A stretch of 64,000 nt of DNA, taken from NCBI RefSeq assembly GCF_000002425.4, contig NC_037258.1, forward strand, positions 17,973,706 to 18,037,705. Reading direction: 5' to 3'. How positions within the stretch are numbered: the first letter of the stretch is position 1; every line of letters begins with the position of its first letter. The stretch is from Physcomitrium patens (Eukaryota; Streptophyta; Bryopsida; Funariales; Funariaceae). A program made the position numbers and the translations under genes. This document shows, one piece after another, positions 25,464 through 36,230 of this stretch. A model generated the notes under the pieces. The model saw only the letters and a program-made list of their open reading frames with translations. It was not told the origin of the DNA and did not search any database.

Positions 25464-25930
25464 AAACAAAAACAAAAACAAACAAACAAACGAGGAAAGG
25501 AAACGAGCTGGGAGAAAAAGAAGGAACGAAGAGAGGGTATGGTCAAGAAGAGCAGTGACATGAGAAAGTCCGCAGAAAGCACAGAAATAGAGGGGAAAAA
25601 CCAGCAGAAGAACCCAAAAAGGAAGAGTGGGGTTTAGTGGAGAACAAAACCTAAAGAAGAGGCGAGAGGAAGACTTACAAAAGTGGAGGAAACGCGGGGG
25701 CGAAGCAACAGAGGAAGCGCTGGCATGGGGGATGGTGGGCGAGACAATGAGCGGGGAAGCGGCGAGGCTGAAGAGTAGTAGGAGGAGGAGGAGCAGGAGG
25801 GGGGTGAAGAGGGAGGAAAGGGAAGAAGAGGAGCGCACAGCAAAGCACAGCACTGCAGAGGAGGTGAGGAGAGCACAGCGGAGCCAAGCCCCTCTCTCAG
25901 TCACCCACTTCCTCACTCGATTCCTCACTC
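24302..25930 (-). other. Putative 5' leader and leader intron of the selenoprotein H-like gene
   Basis: Read on the minus strand, about 25930-25679 is a CT-rich block like a plant 5' untranslated exon, ending in a good donor (GTAAGT at 25678-25673). Near 24455-24465 the minus strand reads CATACTAACC, a branch-point-like motif, followed within about 40 nt by several AG acceptors, before the ATG at 24301. A leader intron of about 1.2 kb is therefore plausible but unproven; the block could instead belong to another transcript. Confidence 0.45.
25424..25491. repeat. A-rich low-complexity tract (CAAAA repeats)
   Basis: A run of A followed by repeated CAAAA and CAAA units. It makes long spurious frames on both strands. 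Confidence 0.9.
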
Positions 25931-25936
25931 AGTAAC

Positions 25937-26110
25937 TTAGCCTGTAAGTCTCTCACTTGGTAACTCACTCTTCCTTCCTTTCAACCTTTCTTCCTTGTGA
26001 TTTCTCTTTTGGGTCAGTCCAAGTGTTGCTACTATCTCCCCCTTCCTCTTGCTCTCTCTCTTTCTCCTCCACCCTCACTGCTCTCGCCTCTTTTCAACTC
26101 CCTTCGTGGA
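25937..26110 (+). other. CT-rich block with opposite strand bias to its left neighbour
   Basis: The plus strand is pyrimidine-rich here (CTCTCTCTCTTTCTCCTCC-type text), while 25500-25900 is purine-rich on the same strand. This could be the leader of a divergent, rightward transcript, but no coding frame follows: the sequence becomes AT-rich within 100 bp. Confidence 0.4.
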
Positions 26111-27067
26111 ACGGAAAAGAAACACTTATCAAGGATGGATGGAAACTAGAAGATAAAATATTGCTTTCATAAGAATCATCTTTTGTTATGCTATGAGTAG
26201 GTTGTTTGCTTTTCCTAGATCAAACAATGATTTTTTGTTAATATATAAACACACTTATAGAAAGAAGTTCACTTCTTCTCCTATATTTTTGAAAAGCGAT
26301 ACAAATGATTTGAATGACACAAAAATTCTCCATACTCATGCTTTTTGTATTGATTTTTTATTATATTTTAAGTACAAATTTTTAATTTATAAAGGTTTTA
26401 TTGTTATTATTTTTGTTTTTAGGCAGCAATTGAGGCCACATCTAATATTGTTATAGCCACACTTTTTTTTTTGATAATATTGCTCTTTTTTTAATTGATG
26501 ACTTACTCTAAATTGCATTAATAGTGGCTCATGCAATGAGTCACCAATTGGCAATGACCTACCTTATAATTGATATATAAGCAAATACTGAAATCCAATA
26601 TAAACAATTTGTTGCAAATGTTGCCATACCTATAAATTCTTTATCAATCATATCTTCATATTTTTTGACATATCTAATTTGATTGCAACTTTTTCAAATA
26701 TCTTCTTTTATTCTCTTTTATTGTTATTTGATATACCCAAAAGTAGATGGATTTCAACGAGTTAAAGTGTCTTCTTATTAAGTTTGAAAAATTTACAACC
26801 TTCTTTTGGCAATTGTCACATACAACATTTTTTAAGACTTTTGCAATCTACTAAGATAAATTATGTAACTTTTATACAATGGTTAGTTACTATCAAATAG
26901 ATAAATTGATATGACTATTTTAAACTTTTTAAAAGATAATTATAAGGTTTATTTTGGTCTTTCAATTTGATAAGAAAGAATTGGTGCCAAATAATAAAGA
27001 TGCCAATATTTGTAAAAATTACTCAATTTTAATCTTTATTTATTGGCAATCATTTCATATAAGATAT
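26111..27067. other. AT-rich intergenic stretch
   Basis: No gene or domain recognised. The GC-normal island ends here. Confidence 0.5.
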
Positions 27068-27625
27068 TATCACGGACATACACATGTAAGTCAGTAATTA
27101 CCTGTATAAATAGGTAGAAGTAAATAGAAGTAGATAAAATTAAGTTAACTCTATAATATCTTCTAAGATAGTTTTTTAGAAGCTTCATAGACATTGCTTT
27201 GACTTTATAGGTGTCCATTGTTGACATTTAGATTAAAGAATTAGTTAACAAGTTAACCATGTGCCATACATATTGGTAGCTTCAAGACCAAGCTAACTAT
27301 GTAGCGAACAAATAAAAAAACTTGCCTTGTAAATCAAGGCATGTGTCCTACAAAGTCAACACATATTGGAGGTCCTATAAAACATCGCCACATAGCCTCT
27401 AGTTAGATAATATATATAGAGATAAGAGTGAATCCCTTTTCATTCTTGTCAACTCTTTTCTTGCTTTTAATCTAGTTTTAAGAGTCTCAAGTTTTCTTGT
27501 CTTTTGGTAATAAGCCATTCTAATTTTTTTTTAATATACGTACTTCTTTATTTCTATTTTGTCACTTTTTCTTTGATACGAATTTTATTGGTTTATGCAT
27601 CATCTTCCACTTCATGTCTTTGACA
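27068..27625 (+). repeat. 5' LTR of element B
   Basis: Starts TATCACGGAC (from TGTCACGGAC) and ends TTTGACA. TATATATA lies at about 27411-27418, and the predicted transcript start at 27442 begins ATTCTTGTCAA. Confidence 0.75.
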
Positions 27626-27627
27626 AA

Positions 27628-27638
27628 TTGAGAAGAAT
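27628..27638 (+). promoter_or_regulatory. Self-priming primer binding site of element B
   Basis: TTGAGAAGAAT starts 2 nt after the LTR and pairs at 10 of 11 positions with the predicted transcript start at 27442-27452 (ATTCTTGTCAA). Confidence 0.6.
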
Positions 27639-27831
27639 ATACTTACAATATTAGAGCTTTGTCTTATTTTAATTAAGAGTGGATTATCCCTTTTTCATGA
27701 TAAGACATAAGCATATTAGAAATTACAGATTACCCTCTTCTAAACTAATATTATTCTTAGTATTTTCTTTGTCCTCAAGTCCTTTCTTTTACTTATCTTG
27801 AGTAGTATTACATATTTTTCTGATTATTATT

Positions 27832-28826
27832 ATGAGAGAGCTTGTTGAAATGAAGAGTGCAATGGCACAAATGCAAGAGCAATTGAGGGAGTTGATGCTT
27901 GCAATGCATCAACTTAGCTTATTACTACAAGAATCAATAAAAATGGCAAAAAGTGAGGATATAGAGATAATTAGAGCTATCTCAACATTTGCACCAAATC
28001 ATGTTCCTCCACCCATGGTAGAACATCCTTCAAGTGTTAGAAAACCAAGAATTACTATGTCCAAAAAGTTTGATGGTACAAGATCCAAATTTTGAGGATT
28101 TATTGATTAAGTACAACTTGTGATTGAACTTCAACCTCAAAGCTATCCAACTCCAAGATCACAAGTTACACTTCTTTCAGGTTCAATACTATTATGGTTT
28201 TTATCTTTTCTTGAATGTTGAGATCCAATATTAAATAATCTGGAGGTATTTTTGGCAAGACTTTGGTCCATGTATGGAAAACATGATATAACTTATGTTG
28301 CAATCAACAAGATCCATATTTTGCAATAAGACAATTGATTTATAACATTATATGCTTCACAATTTTGATAACTTGCAACTGATATCAAGTGGGATGATGT
28401 TGTACTTATTAGCCAATTTTTCTATGAATTACAATATGAAGTAAAGAAATTGATGTACAACTTACCTAATCCTAAAACATTGAGTCAAGCAATTGAATTT
28501 GTTGTAAAGTACAATAATCAACTTTTTGAATTTTGATCTGAGAATCACACAAATGGGCCTCAACATTATTACAATTTGATGGTAATATCAACATCTCTTC
28601 AACACATATATTCAGAAGTAGAGGATATATAAATCAATATGGTACATTTTAAACCTCTTATCGAGCAAAAAAAGACTTATTGTTGTCAAAAAGGATTGTG
28701 CTTATATTGTAGAGAATCTAAATACATTGCTTAATATTATCCAAAGAAGCGCCAAAACTACAAAATAAAGAGCACAATTGTCAAAGAAGACAATGTATTA
28801 AAAAACAAATTTGTCCAACTACAGTT
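27832..28826 (+). pseudogene. gag remnant of element B
   Basis: ATG at 27832 opens 87 codons similar to the A gag start (MRELVEMKSAMAQMQEQLRE), ending in FDGTRSKF before the first stop. The remaining text follows A in parallel, including a decayed zinc-knuckle region near 28690-28760. Confidence 0.7.
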
Positions 28827-31800
28827 AGGACCATGCAGCTAGAATCTTGTATAATTTCTAATAAAGGTCCTATCTTCTCTTCAAAATCCTCTCCTTATTT
28901 TATAATAGATGTGCATTTAGCACCTAATAATTATAAAGCCTCTGTCTTCATAGATTCAAGAGCCTCAGCTTGTTTTTTAGACGTAGAATTTGTTAAAAGT
29001 AATAAAATATCGTTAGTATAAAAAACTAAATTTGTTCATGTAGAAATCATAGATGGTTGTCCATTGTCTTTTGGAGATATTACTCATCAAAGACTTCCTA
29101 TAAATATAGGAATAAATGGTCATAGTAGTTGTGTAATCTTTAATATAATTAGATCTCCCTCTAATCTAGTCTTTTTAGGTTTATCATGATTAGAAAAGTA
29201 TAATCCTTATATGGATTGGATTTCTCGTACTCTTGACTTTTCTAAAAGCATAATTAAGAGTAAAATTAATCCAATAAAAAGTCATAAGTCTAGTGCAAAT
29301 AAAGCTATGTTTGTAGATACAAGAGCTTTCTTGCATGCTGCAAAAGAAGGATCACCTTGTATCATTTATGCCACACTTGTTTCTAATGATGCAAAGACTT
29401 TAAGTAGTATTTCAAGCCAATATCAAGAGTTTCAAGATGTATTTGAGAAAAAGAATGTAGATACTATTCCAGAACATCATCCCTATAATTACTCAATTGA
29501 CCTTCAATAAGGAGAACAACCACCATTTGGACCAATATATAGTTTATCACAAAATGAATTGGTTGAATTCAAAGAATATATTGAAGAAAATCTTGCTAAA
29601 AAATTTCATACGCCATTCCAAATCACTAGCACGAGCTTCAATCTTATTTGTGAAGAAGAAAGATGGATCATTATGAATGTGTGTTGATTATCAAAGACTC
29701 AACAAGATCACCATCAACAATAGATACCTTCTATCTTTGATGTCTGAACTTCTCAATCAACTGAATCAAGCTAAGATCTACACAAAAATAGATCTATGTG
29801 AAGCATATAATATAGTACGTATTAAAGAAGGAGATGAATAGAAGACTACATTTTGAACTAGGTATGGATATTTTAAATACAATATCATGCCTTTTGGACT
29901 TATAAATATATTGGCAGCTTTTCAACATTTAATAAATGATGTTTTTTGAGAGTTTTTGAATGATTTTATTATCTATTATTTAGATGATATTTTGATCTAT
30001 TTTAAGAACTCAAATGAATATGAACTTCATATTTGTCATATGTTACAAAAATTAAGAGATGTGAAATTCTATGCCAAGATAGAAAAGTATATAATCCACA
30101 CTACTCAAGTCAACTTCTTAGGATATATTATTTTAAATGATGGACTTGTGATAGATCCTAACAAAATTTAAACTATTATAGATTGGAAGATTCCAAAAAT
30201 GGTAAGAGATATCTAATGCTTTTTGGACTTTGCTAACTATTATTGGATCTTCATCAAAGACTTTTCTCGAGTTACAACCCTACTTACATGTTTAGCTTGC
30301 AAAGACAAACTTGAGTAGAGTAGAGAAGCTGAAGTATCTTTTGAAGCTTTGAAGTCAGATTTCATTTCTACACCAATCTTATATTGCATCAACTTTTTTA
30401 AGATATTTTTTATGGAAACAGATGCATCAAACTTTGCTTTGGGTGATGTATTATCACAAATAGAAAGAGATGATAAACTTCTCCCAGTAGCTTTTTATTC
30501 GAGAAAATTTTCAACAACTAAGATTAACTATGAAATCCACGACAAAGAGCTTCTTGTAATTATGGATTCATTTCAGGAATATCATCATCTTCTAGAAGGC
30601 GCTTTCAATCTAATCATTATATTTATGGACCACAAGAATCTTGAATACTTCATGTTAGGACATGTTTTGAATTATTGCCAAGCTCGTTGGAGCATGTCTT
30701 TAATAAGATTTGATTTCAAGATCACATATTGACTCGAAAAATAATAAGGTTTGTCAAACACCCTTTCTAGATGCTCTTATCTTATAATAAAAGAAGGAGA
30801 TGCATCTTTTGATCAACAAAGAATAATTCTCTTGAAACCAAAGCATTTTCACTTTTGAGTAATGAAATCAACATTGATTGTTGATTCTACCTTTGTGAAA
30901 AAAATCCAATCAAGTATGTCTTCGGATCTTCTTATTCACAATATCAAAAAAATTTCTTCTAGGTCCCAAGATACTTCTAAGTTTGAGTTCAAAAACAACC
31001 TACTCTATTTCAAAAGTTGATTAAATGTTCCAAAAAGAAAAGCATGAGTACGTATTCTTGACAACTTTCTAGCAGCAAGACATTTTGGATATAACAAGAC
31101 TTTAGAGCTTATATCTAGAGATTTTTGGTGGCCACAAATGTAGAGGATGTGAAAGACTTTCTTCAATCATGCGACATTTGTTCAAGATCAAAAACTCTCC
31201 ATCATTGACCTTACAGACTTCCTCAGCCATTATCTATTCTAGAACAACCATAGTCTTTTGGTTCTATGGATTTCATCACGGATCTTCCAATCTCATGTTC
31301 TTATGACTCTATATTTGTAATAGTAGATTATTTTACCAAGATGGCACATTTTATACCATATATAAAATCTATCATAAGTAAAGAAATAGCTAAATTCTTT
31401 CTTGACAACATCTATCGCTATCATAGATTATTCAAGGATATTATCTTTGGTATTCCATCCTCAAATTAATGGGAAAAATGGAGCTTGTTAATCAAGTTTT
31501 GGAATAGTATTTAAGATGTACCATCAACTATTAATAAGATGATTGGACAACTCTTGTGCCATTGATAAAGTTTGTTTATAATAATATAGTATATTCTATT
31601 TCTTCACAAATCAATCTAGTTGCATATTATTTACACCTATCATAGTCAATGAAAATCCATCTATTATTCCACGTATCTCTTCTTGAACCATACAAGACAG
31701 TGGACATACCAAGAAGAAGAGAAGTGCGATCTTTTTCTATAGAAGACGATAATAATGAAGAATTTGAAGTAGAAGAAGTCTTAGACTTTAGGCAGTACCA

Positions 31801-31912
31801 AAATAAGTTAGAATATCTTCTTCATTGGTGTGAATACAATATTAGTGAACACACATGGGAGCCAACAAAGAATCTTACAAATGTAGCAAAGAAGGTAGAA
31901 GCTTTTCATTGA
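28827..31912 (+). pseudogene. pol remnant of element B
   Basis: The protease region opens near 28833. RT follows (core [10 protein letters not shown] near 29980-30005), then RNase H (30349-30732, METDASNFALGDVLSQ), the integrase core start (31266, [10 protein letters not shown]) and a fairly well kept chromodomain (31649-31912: FEVEEVLDFRQYQNKLEYLL, then EHTWEPTKNL). Part of integrase is deleted around 31443 and 31590. TGA at 31910 is the likely original end, since the same end context is seen in A. Confidence 0.75.
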
Positions 31913-32030
31913 TGATATCCATCAAAATCAAGATAAAGACCTTCTCTAGAAAAGAAACAAGATCTAGTCAAGATAACATTCTAATTTCAATCCTTGTTTG
32001 TAGCTTCTTTGTATTTATGATGCCGAGGAG

Positions 32031-32453
32031 ATGGAAAACCAACAACCAATGGATTCGACTAAAAAACCTTCGTTTGCTGACCTACATGATAAGACATCAC
32101 GATTATTATAACCTTCAAGACGACGCAATTAAGATGAAGATCCTCAAAAATGATATATTTTTCTTCAAATAGATGGCAAGATACAATGTGTTTGGTATCA
32201 CAACTTTGGAAGAGACTCTCAATATTTGGTAATTTTATTAGAAGTAGAAACAATTCCTGATGGTATTCCAAATGTTTTAATTGAAGGAAGTTATGAAGGC
32301 CTCAACAATGACCAAATAATAGGGTAGTCTTCTTGCCCTGGTATGAGATACTATTGATAGTTGAGAGGCCCTATCAATCATCTTCAAAGAGAACAAAGAT
32401 CTTAGTATGTAGCAAATATAATTCGTCGCATCATAGATTTTTTCAACATATGA
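32031..32453 (+). pseudogene. Third ORF (post-pol) of element B, decayed
   Basis: From ATG at 32031 (MENQQPMDSTKKPSFADLHD) to TGA at 32451 the frame is 141 codons, exactly the length in element A, with stops but no frameshift. Its middle reads LEVETIPDGIPNVLIEGSYE and its end LRGPINHLQREQRS, aligning with the intact protein of H (FEVEPAYNRQPEGVFAGQF and LQGPLNHLPREQQLEF). Confidence 0.75.
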
Positions 32454-32494
32454 TGATCACTCCTTGTGGAACTCATCTCTAGAAGGAAGGGTAA

Positions 32495-33042
32495 TATCAT
32501 GGATATACACATGTAAGCCAATAATTACCTATATAAATAGGTAGAAGTAAATAGAAGTAGATAAAAGTAAATTAATTCTATAATATCTTCTAAAGAAACT
32601 TTTTAGAAGCTTCACAGTTGCTTCTTTGACTTTATAGGTGTTCATTATTGACTTTTAGATTAGAAACTTGGTCAATAAGTTAACCATGTACTACACATCT
32701 TGGTAGCTTAAAGACCAAGCTAACTATGTGGCGAATATATAGAAAAACTTGCCTTGTAAGTCAAGGCATGTATCCTACAAAGTCAACATATATTGGAGGT
32801 CTTGTAGAACATTGCCATGTAGCTTTTAGTTAAATAGTATATATAGAGACAAGAGTGAAGCCCTCTTCACTCTTATCAATTATTTTTTTTGCTTCTAGTT
32901 TAGTTTCAAGAGTCTCAAGTTTTCTTGACTTTTGGCAATAAGCCATTCTAGTTTCTTTACTTCCTTATTTTTATTTTGTTACTTTTTCTTTGACATGGAT
33001 TTCATTGATTTATACATCATATTTTAATTCATCTTTTTGATA
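32495..33042 (+). repeat. 3' LTR of element B
   Basis: Aligns with 27068-27625. It starts TATCATGG after a purine-rich stretch (CTAGAAGGAAGGGTAA) and ends near TTTTTGATA. Confidence 0.75.
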
Positions 33043-33433
33043 ATATCTAATTTTTTTGGTGATTTCAATTTTTTCTTGTATTGTAATGCAAAGAAGAGGA
33101 AGTCTATCCTATTATAAAAACTATATAGAAGTATACTTGCATGTATAGTTTAAAAATAAAAGAGACTTTTTAGATGTTAAGTTGATTAAAATACATCATT
33201 TTAATTTTTAATCCATTATAAGATGTAAAATTTGAATGTTGATATTTTACTTTTTAATTAATAATTTATTATACTAGTGTGATAGAGTCTCATATAGAAT
33301 CTATGCAAAGACAACAATTTGCAAGCATGTTTTATTTTTTAATTGGATTATGTCATCTCATAGAATGTAATTACATTACTTAAATATTGCATCTTGTATA
33401 TCCCTAAATTATACATTACAATAAAAGAAGCCA
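33043..33433. other. AT-rich sequence between element B and the tandem array
   Basis: Nothing recognisable. Confidence 0.4.
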
Positions 33434-33975
33434 AATTATATTTTATAAATATAATTTATTATATTTTATAAATATAATTTATTATATTTTATAAATATAA
33501 TTTATTATATTTTATAAATATAATTTATTATATTTTATAAATATAATTTATTATATTTTATAAATATAATTTATTATATTTTATAAATATAATTTATTAT
33601 ATTTTATAAATATAATTTATTATATTTTATAAATATAATTTATTATATTTTATAAATATAATTTATTATATTTTATAAATATAATTTATTATATTTTATA
33701 AATATAATTTATTATATTTTATAAATATAATTTATTATATTTTATAAATATAATTTATTATATTTTATAAATATAATTTATTATATTTTATAAATATAAT
33801 TTATTATATTTTATAAATATAATTTATTATATTTTATAAATATAGTTTATTTTATTATATAAAATATAATTTATTATATTTTATAAATATAATTTATTTT
33901 ATTATATAAAATATAATTTATTATATTTTATAAATATAATTTATTTTATTATATAAAAATATAATTTATTCTATT
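33434..33975. repeat. 23-bp AT-only tandem array with a higher-order tail
   Basis: About 18 near-identical copies of AATTTATTATATTTTATAAA plus TAT run to about 33842. From there to about 33975 a 24-bp variant (AATTTATTTTATTATATAAA plus ATAT) alternates with the 23-bp unit, making a 47-bp dimer. Units are A/T only, with dyad symmetry around TATTTTATAAATA. Confidence 0.9.
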
Positions 33976-36230
33976 TTATCAAGTTTTTGTTGGATTTTAT
34001 GAAATAGATTTGATATAGAAGTTACATCATTATAAGTTCACGTACAATGTTGTTGTATTATATGTATTTTTACTTAAAAATGCATTAGTGTCATGTGATA
34101 ATATGATTATATAGAAAAAAATAAAAACATGGATGTGATTATAGAAGAGCCTAGCAAAAAGATGTAGTAGAAAAATAAGGATAAATAATAGAAAGATAGT
34201 AAAATATTTAATCTTAATACTATTTTTTTATAGAAAGGACTTCTATTTACTTTGTAAAACCAAAAATGAGCCAAATCAAAATAAATGAGATAAGAAATGA
34301 TATAAGCATATGTAGCAAAGAATTAAGAGTAGATTTTGGCAAAATTTATCTCAAAAAGCCAAGAATTGATACCTAAAGAAGATTGGTTGTTAACTTGGAT
34401 CAAAATTAGATCTCAAGGTACAAAACCATGTACATCTAGTAACTTTGGAATCCTTTTGTGAGTCTCTAAATCAACTCACTAGTTATTTTAAGACAAAAAG
34501 ATATATTCAAAATGCTTAAAATCATAATACATAGTAAATAGTATAGAAATCTTTAGACAAATAGAAAATTAGAATGTTAGTTGTAGAAATCGGGTCTTGG
34601 TAAGTCTTGGAGGTAATTACCTTAATTGATTTAATATTTTTTACTTATTATTGAGTATTAATTATTATTTATTAAATTAAATATTTATATTTTTCTTCTA
34701 TCTATATTTGTTACTTATAAAAAACTATAAATCTTAGTTATTAGCTAGAAGAAGCATGAAAAAGAACCTCATGTCTTTTTAATTATTTATATAAAAAGTA
34801 GGATTTATAGTGGATCTAAATTGATTTTATTACTATAAAAAATCATTAAGATAGAAAATTATAGCCTTAAATAGATATTAATACTATAAAATAATTATAA
34901 GAATTTTTAAATTTTATTTAGAATTTATTTAGAATTTATTTAGAAATTTTAGAGCAATTTTTAAGACTTTGGTAAAAATGAGTTTTACTACTTTGGAAGC
35001 CATTATGAAGAAATGGAGCAAGATTTGAAGGCCACTCTAGATTTTAGGCTAATTGGATATTTTTAAATACCATGGTGAAGTCAAAATTGTAAAAATATTG
35101 GATCTATTAATAAAAAATAGGAGAACCAAGAGCTAGTGTAATCTTATAAAAATGAAGGTGCACAAATTCCATATGGATTGTAGCACCTTGAAGGTTGTTA
35201 GGAAGATAATATTAAGGCCTTGTGGTCAATTGAATGGTTAGATTGAAGTGTGTGAAGGTTTTTGTGGGTTGAATTCTCAAAAATTAGAATTTGAAGATTA
35301 GTAAGTATTTCTATAATCTCTAAGAATCTATTAATTGGATTTAAGTGAATTTTTTTTGTATGGATACTAGCCTTGATTTTCAAAATTTTAGATGAAAATT
35401 GGAAGAAATTCAATAGTTCAAGAAGAAAATATTGGCATTGGAAATTCAGTATTGAGATTAAAGTAAGAAGTTGCTTAATACTTGATTGAATTATCTTGCT
35501 TTTCTTTCAATTAGTTAGTGTTATTGATTTCATCTTTTTTGCCTTTATTTCTAATTAAAAAAATTAAGAAGTATGCAAAATTTGAGTTAACATCAATAGT
35601 TTGATTATTAATTGTTGAGATTCCATTTGCTATAGAGTTTATTAAGAATTTGTTTAAAATCTAGGATTTTATCAGAGTTGGTTTTAAATTTGGTCTAAAA
35701 TTTGCTTAGAGTTTAGTTTAGAATTAATCTAGGATTTTTCAAGGATTTAGGATTTTATTAGAGTTTTAATTAGGATTTGATTTAAGATTTGGTTAAAATT
35801 CAATTAAAGTTTTAATTAGGATTACATTAAGATTTTTATTTTTAATATTTTAAAAATATTTTTTTATTTTTTCAAAGGTTTTTATTTCTAGTATTTTTTT
35901 TAAATTATTATTATTTATTTAAGATTTATTTTTATATTTCTTTAAGGTTTTTTATTATTTTTTTTGGAATTAGTTTGAAACTTCTTTATATTTCTTTTAT
36001 AACTTCTTTTAAATTTATTTTTGATTGATCAAAGTTCAATTAGGATTATTAGTATATATTTAAGATTATTTAAGATTTTGTTAGATTTGATAGGATTATT
36101 CTTGCATTTCTACTTATCTTTTATACCTAGGCACTTGATATATTTCAAGCAAGAATACATGTAATTCAATATAAGTAGTAAATCCAATGTAAAATCTTTA
36201 AGTAGGAGGTATTGGAGTTGCTTATTAATT
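33976..36230. other. AT-rich stretch; likely 5' region of element D
   Basis: No coding text. The last 100 bp before 36230 align with the end of the D2 LTR and its leader (shared ATAAGTAG and GGTATTGGA blocks), so the decayed LTR of element D probably lies in this interval. I could not align its start. Confidence 0.4.

Larger units (their letters stand above)
27068..33042 (+). mobile_element. Element B: decayed chromodomain Ty3/gypsy retrotransposon, sibling of A
   Basis: LTRs at 27068-27625 and 32495-33042 flank the same gene order as in element A. The integrase region has internal deletions: after FLDNIYRYHRLF the sequence jumps to a stretch that in A lies about 80 bp further on, and another gap follows near 31590. 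Decay is again mostly stop codons of C-to-T or G-to-A origin. The flanks share only ATAT, so no target site duplication can be claimed. Confidence 0.85.

Noticed and set aside
25023-25935. Long Lys-rich and Ser/Leu-rich frames on both strands around the CAAAA tract
   Set aside because: They arise from low-complexity and strand-biased sequence. Frames on both strands are open at once, and no domain or start context supports them.
27063-33047. Target site duplication for element B
   Set aside because: Only ATAT is shared between the flanks, too weak in AT-rich sequence.
33434-33975. CRISPR-like array
   Set aside because: Units are head-to-tail 23-bp repeats without unique spacers, in a plant nuclear context.
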